Part shown: positions 29,107 through 36,715 of the stretch, in pieces | Layout: each line of letters starts with the position of its first letter | Position numbering within the stretch: position 1 is the first letter of the stretch | Assembly (NCBI RefSeq): GCF_900176505.1 | Contig: NZ_FWYB01000021.1 | Coordinates: forward strand, 1-64,000 | Direction: 5' to 3' | Source of the DNA: Pedobacter nyackensis | GTDB taxonomy: Bacteria > Bacteroidota > Bacteroidia > Sphingobacteriales > Sphingobacteriaceae | Length of the DNA stretch: 64,000 nt | The notes under the pieces: model-generated | Seen by the model: the letters and a program-made list of their open reading frames with translations, nothing else | The model's database searches: none | Told to the model about the DNA's origin: nothing | Translations under genes and position numbers: made by a program

Positions 29107-29218
29107 GCTTTAGAGGCCCTAGGAAGCCTTGGAACGAATAAGCAAGGCCCACGCTTTTAAGCGTGAGCACTTTTCACCTATCCTCTTGTTCCGTTGAAAT
29201 TTCCTAGGTTTCTAAAGC
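29107..29218 (-). ncRNA. candidate 6S-like structured RNA (core)
   Basis: The minus strand folds into one long interrupted hairpin of 112 bases. Outer stem GCTTTAGA/TCTAAAGC (8 pairs), internal loop, CCTAGGAA/TTCCTAGG (8 pairs), then GGAAC/GTTCC. An asymmetric bubble of about 16 and 8 bases comes next, followed by a terminal stem CTCACGC/GCGTGGG around loop TTAAAA. The T-G wobble in that last stem pairs only on the minus strand, which sets the strand. Closing stem, large central bubble and terminal stem are the architecture of 6S RNA, which mimics an open promoter to bind RNA polymerase. The full transcript probably runs from about 29257 to about 29070, where a second hairpin (CCCTGC/GCAGGG) lies. 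A 61-codon frame on the + strand crosses it and is not believed. Confidence 0.6.
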
Positions 29219-29262
29219 AAGATTCTTAAGTGCTAAATGCTTCAAATATTTTGAAGATTCGG

Positions 29263-29270
29263 CAAAAATA
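29263..29270 (-). promoter_or_regulatory. putative -7 box for the structured RNA
   Basis: The minus strand reads TATTTTTG here, a perfect TAnnTTTG box, 45 bases upstream of the RNA core. No clear TTG -33 element was found at the expected distance. A 7-pair hairpin (CTTCAAA/TTTGAAG) follows at 29241-29257. Confidence 0.4.
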
Positions 29271-29543
29271 TAATATTAACTTGTTACATGCATTATTAGT
29301 TTATCAAATATACATTAATTACACTAATTAACACAAATATTTCAATAAAATTAATTTTTGTAATTAATTATAGTATTTTGAATGAAATAACAAAATTTTG
29401 AAAGCATACTTAACTAAAACTGACCCGTAATTACCTGGTTAAACTGGTTCTTCCCATTTCACCACATATTTGATAGCACTTGCCACATTAATTATACAAT
29501 ATTCTTTTAGTTTGCTTCCTTTGATCTGAATCAAAAGAAATAT
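29271..29543. other. AT-rich spacer upstream of the LytS operon
   Basis: Very AT-rich and without ORF. It must contain the promoter of the kinase operon; no convincing TAnnTTTG box with a -33 partner was identified. Confidence 0.4.
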
Positions 29544-30596
29544 ATGTTAACAGCTCTTAAGAAATTACTGACAAACTGGATTGCCCACTTTTTAATGATG
29601 TGGATTGCAATTATTGTATTTACGGTGATTCCTTACCTGTATCATGTACATATTTGGGGCAATTACATCTACAACACCGACGGCACACCTGTATCAGGTT
29701 TGCAATATGCCACCAATTTAAATAAAGATTTATTCGTTGTTGCACTTTTTATCTTTTTGACTGAAGCAGTAAGACAATTTCTATTTAAAAAATATCACTT
29801 CATCGTTTTTATAGCGGGATGTTTATTAACTGGAATGATTTCATGTGCAGGAATTGTTTATTTACGTCCGCATGTTTTCCAGCAACAAGGTAAACTTTCT
29901 GCGATTGAACCTATTTTATATATATCAGCTTATGCTTTTGTTTATGTAACAGTTAGGGACTATTATCTTCAAAATAGAAATAGAAAGCTGCATAGGATTC
30001 AGCAGTCGGAGAATGAACTTCATGCTTTAAAGGCTCAGCTGAACCCGCATTTTCTATTCAATGCCTTAAATTATCTTTATGGCACCGCCTTAAAAGAAAA
30101 AGCATCAGACACCGCTCAGGGGATTGATATCATGTCTGATATGATGCGTTATACCATTCATGGAATGCATGAGAATTTTGTTCCACTCCAGGATGAACTG
30201 AAGTTTATGGAAAACTATCTGCAACTTCAGCACGTACGTTTGCCCATACAGGACAATATCAAAATTAACACTCAAATTGTTTCAGATGATCATAATCATC
30301 AACAAAAAATAGCACCACTATTGCTTCTCCCCTTCATTGAAAATGCTTTTAAGTACGGTATCAGTATGGATGCGCAATGTGAAGTTCAGATAAAGATTGT
30401 TGTGGCCAAAAACGAGCTGCACATGGAAGTGTTTAATACCATTATTCAGAACCGTGCAGAAGTTAGCGGAAATAATACGGGAATAAAAAATACGATTAAG
30501 CGGCTGGATCTTCTTTATCCGAATAGTTACCAGTTAGATCATAAAAACACCAGTTTAGATTATAAAGTTTCATTTTGGTTGAAACTCAATTCTTAA
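29544..30596 (+). CDS. LytS-type sensor histidine kinase
   Basis: 350 residues. Four hydrophobic helices in the first ~145 residues, then a short linker and the His_kinase domain: QLNPHFLFNALNYLYG (His ~ 168) is the phosphoacceptor block, and LLLLPFIENAFKYGI is the N box. The C-terminus has the G-box region GNNTGIKNTIKRLDLLYP. It should phosphorylate the LytTR regulator two genes downstream. First gene of a three-gene operon, with a 24-base gap to the next. Confidence 0.93.
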   Translation: MLTALKKLLTNWIAHFLMMWIAIIVFTVIPYLYHVHIWGNYIYNTDGTPVSGLQYATNLNKDLFVVALFIFLTEAVRQFLFKKYHFIVFIAGCLLTGMISCAGIVYLRPHVFQQQGKLSAIEPILYISAYAFVYVTVRDYYLQNRNRKLHRIQQSENELHALKAQLNPHFLFNALNYLYGTALKEKASDTAQGIDIMSDMMRYTIHGMHENFVPLQDELKFMENYLQLQHVRLPIQDNIKINTQIVSDDHNHQQKIAPLLLLPFIENAFKYGISMDAQCEVQIKIVVAKNELHMEVFNTIIQNRAEVSGNNTGIKNTIKRLDLLYPNSYQLDHKNTSLDYKVSFWLKLNS

Positions 30597-30620
30597 ATAC
30601 ATCATTCAATTTTCGTAATC

Positions 30621-31769
30621 ATGATTAAAAAAGTAATGTTACTGCTTTGCGGAGCAGCAGTCCCCTTTATGTCTCTATCTCAGACCAAAGATTCCTTGTT
30701 TACAGTTAAAATAACTGCAAAAAAAATGCCCTCAATGGCTAAGATTTACCTGTTATACCAACAGCATGGGAAAAAAATAGTTGATTCTGCGATGCAGAAC
30801 AATGGGTTGTTTGTTTTTAAGGGTAAAATAGATAGACCAATGTATAGCACTCTTGTTTGCGATACCACAAAAATTGGTTTATCGGGAATGATTAAAAAAC
30901 GACATGATAAACCAGATTTATTGCGAATGTATATTTATCCGGGGCAAATTGCGTTGAAAACCTCCAGCCGCTCAATTGCTGATGCAAAGTTTGTTGGGAA
31001 GGGTATCAATTCAGATTATTTTAAGCTGGAACAAATGCTTGGCCCCGTTTATGAAGAGAGCAATAAGATCAGTAAGTTGACGGAAATTGCTCATGAGCCA
31101 AAAACCTCACAGTTGAATAAGAAATTGGATAGTTTAAACTCAGTTAAGAAGGCTATTCGACGGAAATTCGTTATTGATAATCCAGGCAGCTTTATCGCCT
31201 TGGGCGCATTGCAGGACTATGCAGGAATCTCACCTGATGTTGCTGTTGTTGAGCCAATGTTTAACAGGCTTTCTCTAAGATTGCAGCATACACCATCCGG
31301 TAAAGAATTTCGGAAATTTCTTTCAGACCAAAAAGATCTTAATCCCGGTGCCGTGGCTCCTGTTTTTGTTCAAAATGATACTGCAGGCAATCCTGTTAAT
31401 TTGGCTTCATTTAGAGGGAAGTATGTGTTGATTGATTTCTGGGCTTCCTGGTGTGGACCTTGTAGAAGTACCAACCCTGAACTTGTTAAAATCTACAATG
31501 AATTTAAAGAGAGAAATTTTACTATCTTGGGTATATCCCTTGATGGTGCAGATGGAAAAGATGCGTGGTTAAAAGCAATAAAGGATGATAGGTTAGGCTG
31601 GACCCAGCTTTCAGATTTGAAGCATTGGGAAAATGAGGTGGCAAAGCTCTATAGCATCAGGAAAATTCCACAGAGCTTTCTGATTGATCCTGAAGGTGTG
31701 ATTATAGCAAGAGATCTTGAAACGAAAGAGTTAATGGAGAAGCTTAAACAAGTATTACCGGTAAAATGA
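30621..31769 (+). CDS. thioredoxin-like protein with DUF4369 domain (TlpA/ResA type)
   Basis: 382 residues, signal peptide ending near SLSQ. Residues ~25-120 match the DUF4369 beta domain of Bacteroidota thiol-disulfide proteins. The AhpC/TSA-like thioredoxin fold follows at ~240-380, with the active site WASWCGPCRSTNP. It acts in the periplasm as a disulfide reductase, and the cis-Pro loop KIPQSFLIDPEG is present. Its stop overlaps the start of the response regulator (ATGA), so it is coupled to the signalling pair. Confidence 0.92.
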   Translation: MIKKVMLLLCGAAVPFMSLSQTKDSLFTVKITAKKMPSMAKIYLLYQQHGKKIVDSAMQNNGLFVFKGKIDRPMYSTLVCDTTKIGLSGMIKKRHDKPDLLRMYIYPGQIALKTSSRSIADAKFVGKGINSDYFKLEQMLGPVYEESNKISKLTEIAHEPKTSQLNKKLDSLNSVKKAIRRKFVIDNPGSFIALGALQDYAGISPDVAVVEPMFNRLSLRLQHTPSGKEFRKFLSDQKDLNPGAVAPVFVQNDTAGNPVNLASFRGKYVLIDFWASWCGPCRSTNPELVKIYNEFKERNFTILGISLDGADGKDAWLKAIKDDRLGWTQLSDLKHWENEVAKLYSIRKIPQSFLIDPEGVIIARDLETKELMEKLKQVLPVK

Positions 31770-32461
31770 TCAAAGTAATTGCAGTTGACGATGAACCTGT
31801 AGCACACGATATTATTCGTTCTCATGCGGAAAAAATACCTTTTATTTCGCTTGATGCAACGTTTTTGAGTGCTACAGATGCATTGTTCTATATTAAAAAT
31901 GAGCGTGTAGATTTAGTGTTCCTCGACATCGCTATGCCTGATCTGTCGGGCATTGAATTTGCCGCTATGATAAACCCCGGAATTCAGGTCATTTTTACTA
32001 CCGCTTATCCAGAATATGCATTAAAAGGTTTTGAGTTGGCTGCTACAGACTATTTATTAAAGCCTATCAATTTTACCCGCTTTTTAAAAGCTTGTCAGCT
32101 TGCTGAAACGAGGCTTCAACTGCCTGAAGTAAAAAAAAGGGACGAAGAACAGGCTTTATTTGTAAAAGATGGACATGACTGGGTGCAAATAAAGTTTAGT
32201 AACCTGGTTTATGCCAAAGCGGAAGACAATTATGTGGACTTGCATGAAATAGATAAACATACCCTGACACGAATTACATTGACAGAATTACAAACGAGAC
32301 TCCCTGCAGACCAGTTTTTACGTGTACATAAATCGTTTGTAATTTCCAGGCATAAAATTGAGCGGATTGAGAAACACCAGGTAATTGTGGCGGGGAACAA
32401 GATTCCATTGTCTAAATTATATAGAAATCAGCTCCTGCAAAATTTAGAAGGAGAATTGTAA
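31766..32461 (+). CDS. LytTR family response regulator
   Basis: 231 residues. Receiver domain 1-115 with Asp in LVFLDIAMPDLSG (about 53), Thr in FTTAYPEYALKGFELAATDY and Lys in YLLKPINF. The LytTR DNA-binding domain follows from ~130 (YAKAEDNYVDLHE, FLRVHKSFVISRHKIERIE). It starts inside the stop codon of the thioredoxin-like gene, so translation is coupled. Probable target of the LytS-type kinase upstream; its operators are not known. Confidence 0.95.
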   Translation: MIKVIAVDDEPVAHDIIRSHAEKIPFISLDATFLSATDALFYIKNERVDLVFLDIAMPDLSGIEFAAMINPGIQVIFTTAYPEYALKGFELAATDYLLKPINFTRFLKACQLAETRLQLPEVKKRDEEQALFVKDGHDWVQIKFSNLVYAKAEDNYVDLHEIDKHTLTRITLTELQTRLPADQFLRVHKSFVISRHKIERIEKHQVIVAGNKIPLSKLYRNQLLQNLEGEL

Positions 32462-32506
32462 CATAAATTCCATTTCTGTATGCGATTTTCCCATATTTTC
32501 AGCCGC

Positions 32507-33835
32507 TCAAAATATACCTAAAAATTTTTTCCTCTTTTTTTTCTTCTCATCCTGTATTTTTATTCCCTTTGCCAGATTCGATTTTTCGGAGCGTTTAAGT
32601 TTTGCTAAACGAATACTATCTTCCCTCTCTTTCAATATTCGTTCCAAATACTGGCTATTATAGAATAAAAAGGGTGGTTCAAAGGCTTTCGCATTGGCTA
32701 CTACATAACTTACCATCACTTTCTCTTTTGGTAAAAACAGATAAGACAAAAAGGTCGTTAAAAGTGCAATTGCTACAGCTAAACCAACTATAATTTTTTT
32801 CGACAAACGCACTTCATTTCCATATGCGTGCTTCTTTGTTACCTCATGGGCAAGCGGTTTAGTTAACTTCCCCAATGCGATCAGTTTAGCATTATCAATT
32901 ATACCCCCCTCAGGATGTTGTTGCACAGAGACCACTATTCCATGGGTAATGGCGGCGGCTAGTTCAACACCATTGGCATACCGTTGTGCTGGATCTTTCT
33001 CGAGGCATTTATAAATCACGGCTAATAACCAAGCAGGTACTTGTAGCCCGATATTTAGGTCCTCCTTTGATAAGCTGCTTTCCAGATTTTTTTTCCTTAA
33101 TTTAATTACATCTGGAATTTGCCCTTCCATGTGACCCAGCATTACCGAATTACGACCGGTATCGCCATCCCCATTCAAAGGAAATGGCACCTGACCTGTT
33201 AAAAGTTCATATAAAATGATCCCGTAGCTGTAAATGTCAGTTTGCAGTAACATCTTCCCTTCATGCTGCTCTGGCGCCATAAATTCGACGGCTCCCGCAT
33301 TGCGGATACTGGTTCTACGCTGCTCTTCGCTCATAATGGCCAAACCAAAATCAAGTAGCACATAATTGCCTGTATACACATTGTACTTTACATTATTACT
33401 CTTGATATCGCCATGCTTTACACCAACTTGATGGCAATGTGCAATGGCGCTGGCTAGCTGATCGGCAACTTTAACCAGCTCTTTAATAGCGAAAGCTCGT
33501 GGGTTCGGGGGTTGTAAAAGTTCAGAGAGGTCTGGCCCCTCTATATATTCCATTTCTATATACGGAAAAGAACCGCTATCGGTAATGCCCCAACTCATTA
33601 TTTTCACTACATTGGGACATGGATTTTCGTTTACTTTTTGGAGCTTGGTTACTTCATTCTTAAAATTCCGATAATTTTTGTCAGTCTCGTCTTCAGTATG
33701 TATAGGCGTAGGCAACAATTTGATGGCCGAATAAATTGCACCCATTCTTTTCCCTTTATACACCGAACCTTGGCCTCCTGTTTTTAAGGCACCAAGATTT
33801 TGAAGTCCGTCTGCAATTGTAAATACTTTACTCAT
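32507..33835 (-). CDS. membrane-anchored Ser/Thr protein kinase (PknB-like)
   Basis: 442 residues. Kinase domain ~10-300: GGQGSVYKG (glycine loop), Lys in AIKLLP, HGDIKSNN (catalytic Asp; HGD instead of HRD), DFG, and EFMAPEQ (the APE motif). One membrane helix at about 350-372 and a short basic C-terminus. Such kinases in bacteria often regulate cell wall work. Here a degraded penicillin-binding-protein gene lies 33 bases upstream on the same strand, as in pknB-pbp clusters. Confidence 0.93.
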   Translation of the reverse strand: MSKVFTIADGLQNLGALKTGGQGSVYKGKRMGAIYSAIKLLPTPIHTEDETDKNYRNFKNEVTKLQKVNENPCPNVVKIMSWGITDSGSFPYIEMEYIEGPDLSELLQPPNPRAFAIKELVKVADQLASAIAHCHQVGVKHGDIKSNNVKYNVYTGNYVLLDFGLAIMSEEQRRTSIRNAGAVEFMAPEQHEGKMLLQTDIYSYGIILYELLTGQVPFPLNGDGDTGRNSVMLGHMEGQIPDVIKLRKKNLESSLSKEDLNIGLQVPAWLLAVIYKCLEKDPAQRYANGVELAAAITHGIVVSVQQHPEGGIIDNAKLIALGKLTKPLAHEVTKKHAYGNEVRLSKKIIVGLAVAIALLTTFLSYLFLPKEKVMVSYVVANAKAFEPPFLFYNSQYLERILKEREDSIRLAKLKRSEKSNLAKGIKIQDEKKKKRKKFLGIF

Positions 33836-33867
33836 TTTCGAGTTCCTGATAACTAAATGCTAAAAAT

Positions 33868-34121
33868 TTATTGATATTCACCTTCGATCGGTAAAGGCCT
33901 CTGCTTAATCATATAGCTACGCATAAGTGCAGCATATGCAGAATCATAACCAATTTCGTACCATTTTTAAGAGGTTCTGGCCTATCACTCACTTATAGTA
34001 CAAATCTGTTGGCTAACATATTGCAATTGTTGGCAATACCTATCACCATACGGGCTACAGAAGCAGGCGCAGCAATCAATTCTCCTTGGCCCCATGCCAT
34101 GCCTGAGATGCCTTTGGCCCG
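33868..34121 (-). pseudogene. remnant of a penicillin-binding transpeptidase gene
   Basis: The minus strand from 34121 reads GISGMAWGQGELIAAP, then VARMVIGIANN and NRFVL. This is the GQGE/(A)PLxMAxxxxxIAN block that lies between the SxN and KTG motifs of transpeptidases. It is interrupted by an in-frame TAA (33993-33995), resumes as VSDRPEPLKNG, and after a frameshift continues as YDSAYAALMRSYMIKQ to a stop at 33868. SxxK and KTG are both missing, so the fragment cannot be active. It precedes the Ser/Thr kinase on the same strand. Confidence 0.68.
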
Positions 34122-34198
34122 CGTTCTACAGGAACATTCACATTATCAATATCCGCAACTGAGGCCATTTCTAGACATTCATCAAAAACATCCACAAA

Positions 34199-34363
34199 TT
34201 ATTTACTTATAAACGGTTTATGGGATATAGAAGCCTTACTCATGGTCTGCTGTATTTTATACAAACGAGTAGCCATTTCAAAACGTTCCTTATAGCTACG
34301 TTTTAGACCCTCTTTTAAAAGTTCCAATTCAGCCTGATCAAATGTTTCATTTCTTTTGTCCAT
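34199..34363 (-). CDS. small hypothetical protein, 54 residues
   Basis: ATG at 34361-34363, TAA at 34199-34201. Charged helical protein with ELELLKEGLKRSYKERFEMA and a basic tail. After its stop the same frame continues as FVDVFDECLEMASVADIDNV, which resembles the C-terminal part of nucleotidyltransferase-like (MNT/AbiEii-type) proteins. It may be the small partner of such a gene pair whose second gene is mostly lost. No known family was identified for certain. Confidence 0.45.
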   Translation of the reverse strand: MDKRNETFDQAELELLKEGLKRSYKERFEMATRLYKIQQTMSKASISHKPFISK

Positions 34364-34453
34364 TAAATATTGATCTTAAAACTATTTCAAATTTACATAA
34401 AACGCTTATCAATAACAAGGCAAGAGTCAGCAGATAATGTATAACATAAATAG

Positions 34454-34480
34454 GGGCTGCAAATATTTAATCTGCAGCCC
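34454..34480. terminator. hairpin, possible terminator of the tRNA-like fragment
   Basis: 8-pair stem GGGCTGCA (34454-34461) / TGCAGCCC (34473-34480) with an 11-base loop. T-rich sequence follows on both strands. It lies just 3' of the tRNA-like fragment on the minus strand. Confidence 0.5.
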
Positions 34481-34536
34481 TTATCATAACTTTTCCTGAA
34501 AAGTTTTAACACTATACTAACACAGTGTTAAAATAT

Positions 34537-34581
34537 GTACCCTGGCAGGGATTCGAACCCCTGCCAGCGGTTTAGAAAACC
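34537..34581 (-). pseudogene. tRNA-Arg(TCT) 3'-half fragment
   Basis: Matches the 3' part of the intact tRNA-Arg at 61003-61076, from anticodon stem to acceptor end. Identical blocks are GTACCCTGG, AGGGA, TCGAACCCCTG and CGGTTTAGAAAACC (+ strand), separated by single differences and a gapped variable region. Upstream of the anticodon stem no D-arm or 5' acceptor strand can be folded. It is either a tRNA pseudogene or an old attachment site. Confidence 0.65.
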
Positions 34582-34716
34582 CTTGCCTGCCGTAAGCGTA
34601 CTGCTTCAGTTGACACCCTCGCTCCGTTCGCAATTGCGATGAGCATAGGAATTTGTAAATGGTTGAGTTTAACAATAAATTTTCATAACTTAATAATAAA
34701 CAACCACAAACAGCAT

Positions 34717-35070
34717 ATGGGTAAATTTCTAGGTATCGATGGAAAGTACCATCCAGAAGGTAGCTTTCTTGGTTCAGACGGCAAGTATCATCCGTCAGGG
34801 TTCAAATTAGGTGTTAATGGTGACTATGTTCCAGGAGACTCATTCTTAGGAAGTGATGGCCAATATCATGAAAAAGGTAGTTTTGTGGGGAGCGATGGTT
34901 TATACCATCCGAAAGGATGTTTCATTGGGGTTGACGGAAAATACCATTACAAAGGTTCTTTTCTTGGCACCGATGGCCTATATCACCTTGAAGGTAGTTT
35001 CATAGGCAGTGATGGCCTCTACCATCCGAGAGGCTCATTTCTAGGAGCAAACGGCAAATATATTGAACCT
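34717..35070 (+). repeat. nine tandem ~39-base repeats inside the coding region
   Basis: Each unit encodes GSFLGSDGxYHPx. Units share DNA such as GGTAGTTT and GATGGCCTATATCAC but differ at many third positions, so the repeat is kept by selection on protein rather than by recent duplication. The third unit is the most divergent (GFKLGVNGDYVPG). Confidence 0.85.
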
Positions 35071-35121
35071 GCAGGTCTTTCAATCGACGAGAAAAGGAAT
35101 CAAGACAATGTGGTATGTTGA
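34717..35121 (+). CDS. 13-residue tandem-repeat protein
   Basis: 134 residues from the ATG at 34717. Translation could open at 34639, but the repeats begin exactly at the chosen Met. Nine repeats of 13 residues follow with consensus GSFLGSDGkYHPk, then a short tail (AGLSIDEKRNQ). The regular Gly-Asp-Gly turns and alternating aromatic and hydrophobic residues suggest a beta-solenoid or beta-propeller-like fold. There is no signal peptide, so it is probably cytoplasmic. No named family is claimed. It sits directly beside the tRNA-Arg fragment. Confidence 0.8.
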   Translation: MGKFLGIDGKYHPEGSFLGSDGKYHPSGFKLGVNGDYVPGDSFLGSDGQYHEKGSFVGSDGLYHPKGCFIGVDGKYHYKGSFLGTDGLYHLEGSFIGSDGLYHPRGSFLGANGKYIEPAGLSIDEKRNQDNVVC

Positions 35122-35213
35122 TTAGATGCATAACCGATAAGAAAACTTAAAAATTGCTAAAAAAAACCAGTTAAGTCTGTTATATTGTTATGAGTTTAAA
35201 ATAATTCAACAAC

Positions 35214-35639
35214 ATGACCATTAAAACTACCCAAACACAGCACAGCGTCGAAGATTTCATCGAAGCCTTTGCGGCAACGCCACAGAAAAAGCAGGACGGG
35301 TTCGAACTATTGAAATTGATGAAAGCGCATACAGGTTATGATCCTAAAATGTGGGGGCCATCGATAATTGGTTTCGGTTCCTATCATTATAAATCAGAAA
35401 GAAGCAGGCAGGAAGGGGATTGGCCTTTGGTCGGATTCTCGCCGCGAAAGGCGGCCCTATCCTTGTATGTTTATAGCGGTGCCCCAGGTCAGGAAGAACT
35501 GCTCAAGCAATTGGGAAAGTTTACCATGGGAAAAGGTTGTATCTATGTAAAAAAACTGACGGACATTCATATCGATGTACTTAAGGAAATGATCAGCGGA
35601 ACGATTGATTTCCTTGAGGCAAAATGGGGTAAACAGTGA
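35214..35639 (+). CDS. DUF1801 domain-containing protein
   Basis: 141 residues. KMWGPSIIGFGSYHY near 45-60 followed by WPLVGFSPRKAALSLYV is the DUF1801 pattern (YdhG-like fold). Function unknown; some members are linked to metal handling. It converges with the AraC gene 19 bases away. Confidence 0.85.
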   Translation: MTIKTTQTQHSVEDFIEAFAATPQKKQDGFELLKLMKAHTGYDPKMWGPSIIGFGSYHYKSERSRQEGDWPLVGFSPRKAALSLYVYSGAPGQEELLKQLGKFTMGKGCIYVKKLTDIHIDVLKEMISGTIDFLEAKWGKQ

Positions 35640-35658
35640 ACTGGCGAATTTAATTTTA

Positions 35659-36555
35659 TCAATTCATATTCCGATACTCATTCGGTGTGCATCCTACACG
35701 GGTTTTAAATAAGCGACTAAAATGTTGTGGATACTTGAAGCCCAACTCGAATGCAATTTCATTAATGGTTTTGCGGCTATCAAAAATCTTATTTTTTGCA
35801 ATATCAATGATCTTGTTCTGAATATACTCCTGCGCAGATTTGCCTGTTTCTTTTTTGACCAGATCACCAAAATAGTTTGCTGATAAATGGACTTCATCAG
35901 CAAAGTAACCTACCGAAGGTAGCCCAATGCTATAGGGTTTCTCGGATGTGAAATAGCTGTTCAGTAACTCTTCAAACTTTTGCAGTATACCTTTATTGAC
36001 ATTCTCCCTGGTGATAAACTGACGATCATAAAACCTTTCACAATAATTCAGGAAAAGCTCAATATTGGATGCAATTAACTTTTTGCTATGCTTGTCAACC
36101 GATTGCCCTAATTCAGACTCAATCTTTGAAAAACAGTCAAAAACAATTTTTCTTTCCTTTTCCGATAAATGTAATGCCTCACTGGTATTGTAACTAAAAA
36201 AACTATACTCTTCGAGACTTTTGGCCAGAGAAGTACCTTTAATAAGATCTGGATGAAAGACCAGTCCGTGTCCCATTGGCTGGTAAAAATCTACTTTGTT
36301 CTCCACATCGATAACCTGTCCGGGGGAAATAAATACCAATGTACCTTCCTCATAGTCATAATAGTTACAGCCATACTTTAAATCGCCGCAATGCACTTCT
36401 TTAAGGAAAATGCAATAAAGTCCGAAAGTCATACGTGAACCTGTTCTTTCCTTCGCTTTTGAGAAATCAATAATACTCACCAGCGGATGTAAAGTTTCAT
36501 GGTTATTAAACGCATTGTACTGGCTTACTGTATCAAAATTATATGCCTTTTCCAT
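35659..36555 (-). CDS. AraC family transcriptional regulator
   Basis: 298 residues. N-terminal cupin-like sensor domain (about 1-170) and a C-terminal double HTH (about 195-298) with the second-helix signature IAFELGFKYPQHFSRLFKTRVGCTPNEYR. It is transcribed divergently from a hydrolase gene; the 160 bases between them hold a promoter module repeated before the flavodoxin gene. It is the best candidate regulator of both units. Confidence 0.92.
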   Translation of the reverse strand: MEKAYNFDTVSQYNAFNNHETLHPLVSIIDFSKAKERTGSRMTFGLYCIFLKEVHCGDLKYGCNYYDYEEGTLVFISPGQVIDVENKVDFYQPMGHGLVFHPDLIKGTSLAKSLEEYSFFSYNTSEALHLSEKERKIVFDCFSKIESELGQSVDKHSKKLIASNIELFLNYCERFYDRQFITRENVNKGILQKFEELLNSYFTSEKPYSIGLPSVGYFADEVHLSANYFGDLVKKETGKSAQEYIQNKIIDIAKNKIFDSRKTINEIAFELGFKYPQHFSRLFKTRVGCTPNEYRNMN

Positions 36556-36577
36556 AGCTATTACCTTTTTGTTGATA

Positions 36578-36585
36578 CAAAATTA
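36578..36585 (-). promoter_or_regulatory. putative -7 box of the AraC gene
   Basis: Minus strand reads TAATTTTG, a perfect TAnnTTTG, 22 bases before the start codon. A TTTTG block lies 15 bases further upstream, somewhat closer than the usual spacing. Confidence 0.5.
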
Positions 36586-36631
36586 ACCATTCTGGTATAA
36601 CAAAAGCTGCAGAGATACACCAATCAGTAAC

Positions 36632-36690
36632 ATTGGTAGTAATATCCGTAATTCATCTACAAATTCACTCCATACCAATGCAGAACTTTG
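36632..36690 (+). promoter_or_regulatory. promoter/operator module, copy 1
   Basis: A 29-base element (36632-36660) with two GTAAT half-sites and flanking GTAG/CTAC is followed after exactly 22 bases by GAACTTTG (36683-36690), a near TAnnTTTG box. No -33 TTG is present; the 29-mer occupies that position, as for an activator-dependent promoter. It matches copy 2 in 25 of 29 positions with the same spacing. Confidence 0.6.
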
Positions 36691-36715
36691 TATCATCAGA
36701 AGTGTTGTACAAAGA

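Noticed and set aside
28956..29141. 61-codon open frame on the + strand over the RNA candidate
   Set aside because: No homology-like features, odd composition, and the region is better explained by RNA pairing on the other strand.
34009..34212. 67-codon open frame on the + strand
   Set aside because: It lies antisense to the penicillin-binding-protein remnant; the opposite strand explains the coding signal.
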